Shown here piece by piece: positions 5,252-5,742 of a DNA stretch of 5,742 nt (the stretch's first letter is position 1; the number at the start of each line of letters is the position of its first letter). The position numbers were made by a program, and so were the translations under genes. The notes beneath the pieces were generated by a model. It ran no database searches, was not told the DNA's origin, and worked only from the letters and a program-made list of their open reading frames with translations. The DNA is taken from the NCBI GenBank assembly GCA_014380105.1, contig JACMKL010000192.1, positions 1-5,742 on the forward strand. The letters run 5' to 3'. This stretch comes from Candidatus Melainabacteria bacterium. GTDB taxonomy: Bacteria > Cyanobacteriota > Vampirovibrionia > Obscuribacterales > Obscuribacteraceae.

Positions 5252-5742
5252 ATGAACGTCAAGGCACTGAGAATCACCTCCTTTGATGATTCGTTTCCGG
5301 TTAGAGCTGCTATCTCACCATTTGGAAAATGGTTAGCAGTGATCTACAGCGACAGCCGGCTAAAACTCTTTCTCGTCTCTGAGAAAGATGGTCAGGTCAA
5401 TTTGATGGCTGATAAAAATTGGTTTTCCGGCGTAAATGACGTGGCATTCTCTGCTGACCCAGGTTCCGGTAAAGTGACAGAAATGGCACTAGCAACAAAC
5501 GAAGGGATTACGAGAGTAAATCTGATCTCACGAGAATCCTTGAAACCAGTTACCTCGGCGGGTGCACGCAGTATCAGTTATTCTGGAGCATTTGCGATTT
5601 TGGGACTGGAAAACGGCAGTTTTCAGATCTGGCGTCTCGACTCTGAGCCAAGGCTTGTTCAAGAGACCGCTACCGGACATGCCAGCGCGATCACTACTTC
5701 TCGAGCCAACCGGAGTGGTGAAGTCTATCTGATTGATGAGGG
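5252..5742 (+). CDS. WD40-like beta-propeller protein, N-terminal 163 residues, cut by the right window edge
   Basis: The frame is open from ATG 5252 to the window end, with GGAG seven bases upstream. The sequence alternates short hydrophobic strands with turns, in repeats of about 40-45 residues typical of WD40-type propeller blades. Blade-like units are at about 16-42 (AAISPFGKWLAVIYSDSRL, then KLFLV), 59-92 (VNDVAFSADP, then EMALATNEGITRVNLI) and 105-129 (ISYSGAFAILGLENGSFQIW). The third ends in a Gly-Ser-Phe-Gln-Ile-Trp strand like the WD40 terminal strand, and a GH pair at 142-143 opens the next blade. No signal peptide is visible, so a cytoplasmic scaffold or the sensor part of a larger protein is likely. 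Bacterial WD40 proteins often carry kinase, caspase-like or AAA domains further on, which would lie outside the window. It diverges from the clpC group and need not be related to it. Confidence 0.8.
   Translation, partial: MNVKALRITSFDDSFPVRAAISPFGKWLAVIYSDSRLKLFLVSEKDGQVNLMADKNWFSGVNDVAFSADPGSGKVTEMALATNEGITRVNLISRESLKPVTSAGARSISYSGAFAILGLENGSFQIWRLDSEPRLVQETATGHASAITTSRANRSGEVYLIDE

Overview
The window appears to be bacterial chromosome with roughly balanced base composition and compact genes. Five genes read leftward and one reads rightward, and the two directions are separated by a long non-coding stretch (4573-5251). The one confidently recognised gene is a complete ClpC-type Hsp100/AAA+ unfoldase. 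Its D2 half and C-terminal region look most like cyanobacterial ClpC, for example in the block ending in GFEF after the D2 sensor-1 Asn. That block, together with the WD40-like gene and the many unrecognised proteins, suggests a member of the Cyanobacteriota, perhaps a non-photosynthetic (Melainabacteria/Vampirovibrionia-like) lineage. This taxonomic guess is inference from remembered family sequences, not a search result.

The layout, in the direction of leftward transcription, is as follows. A 264-residue soluble protein of unknown function comes first (start 4572). Next is an 82-residue protein with two membrane helices (3479-3727), then the 833-residue ClpC-like unfoldase (884-3385), then a 76-residue protein with two membrane helices (520-750). 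Last is an unrecognised gene with a GTG start at 340 that runs off the left edge. Gaps are 50, 93, 133 and 179 bases, so one transcript is possible but not proved. A G+C-rich inverted repeat lies between the 82-residue gene and clpC and could attenuate or separate the units. On the right, a rightward gene begins at 5252 with a strong ribosome binding site and encodes the N-terminal part of a beta-propeller (WD40-like) protein that continues past the window end.

Functionally, ClpC-type proteins unfold substrates and, with ClpP, degrade them. No clpP, mecA, mcsA/mcsB, ctsR or clpS is present here, so the partner protease and adaptors must be encoded elsewhere. The ClpC has an intact ATP-binding core in both rings and a ClpP-docking loop of the right kind (Met-Gly-Phe), but it carries an unusual Asp in place of the D1 sensor-1 Thr and has a diverged N-domain. 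The two tiny two-helix membrane proteins either side of it, and the unknown acidic-tailed protein upstream, are the most plausible candidates for something not yet described. A working link to ClpC is only suggested by gene order. There is no sign of phage, transposon, CRISPR, tRNA or rRNA sequence.
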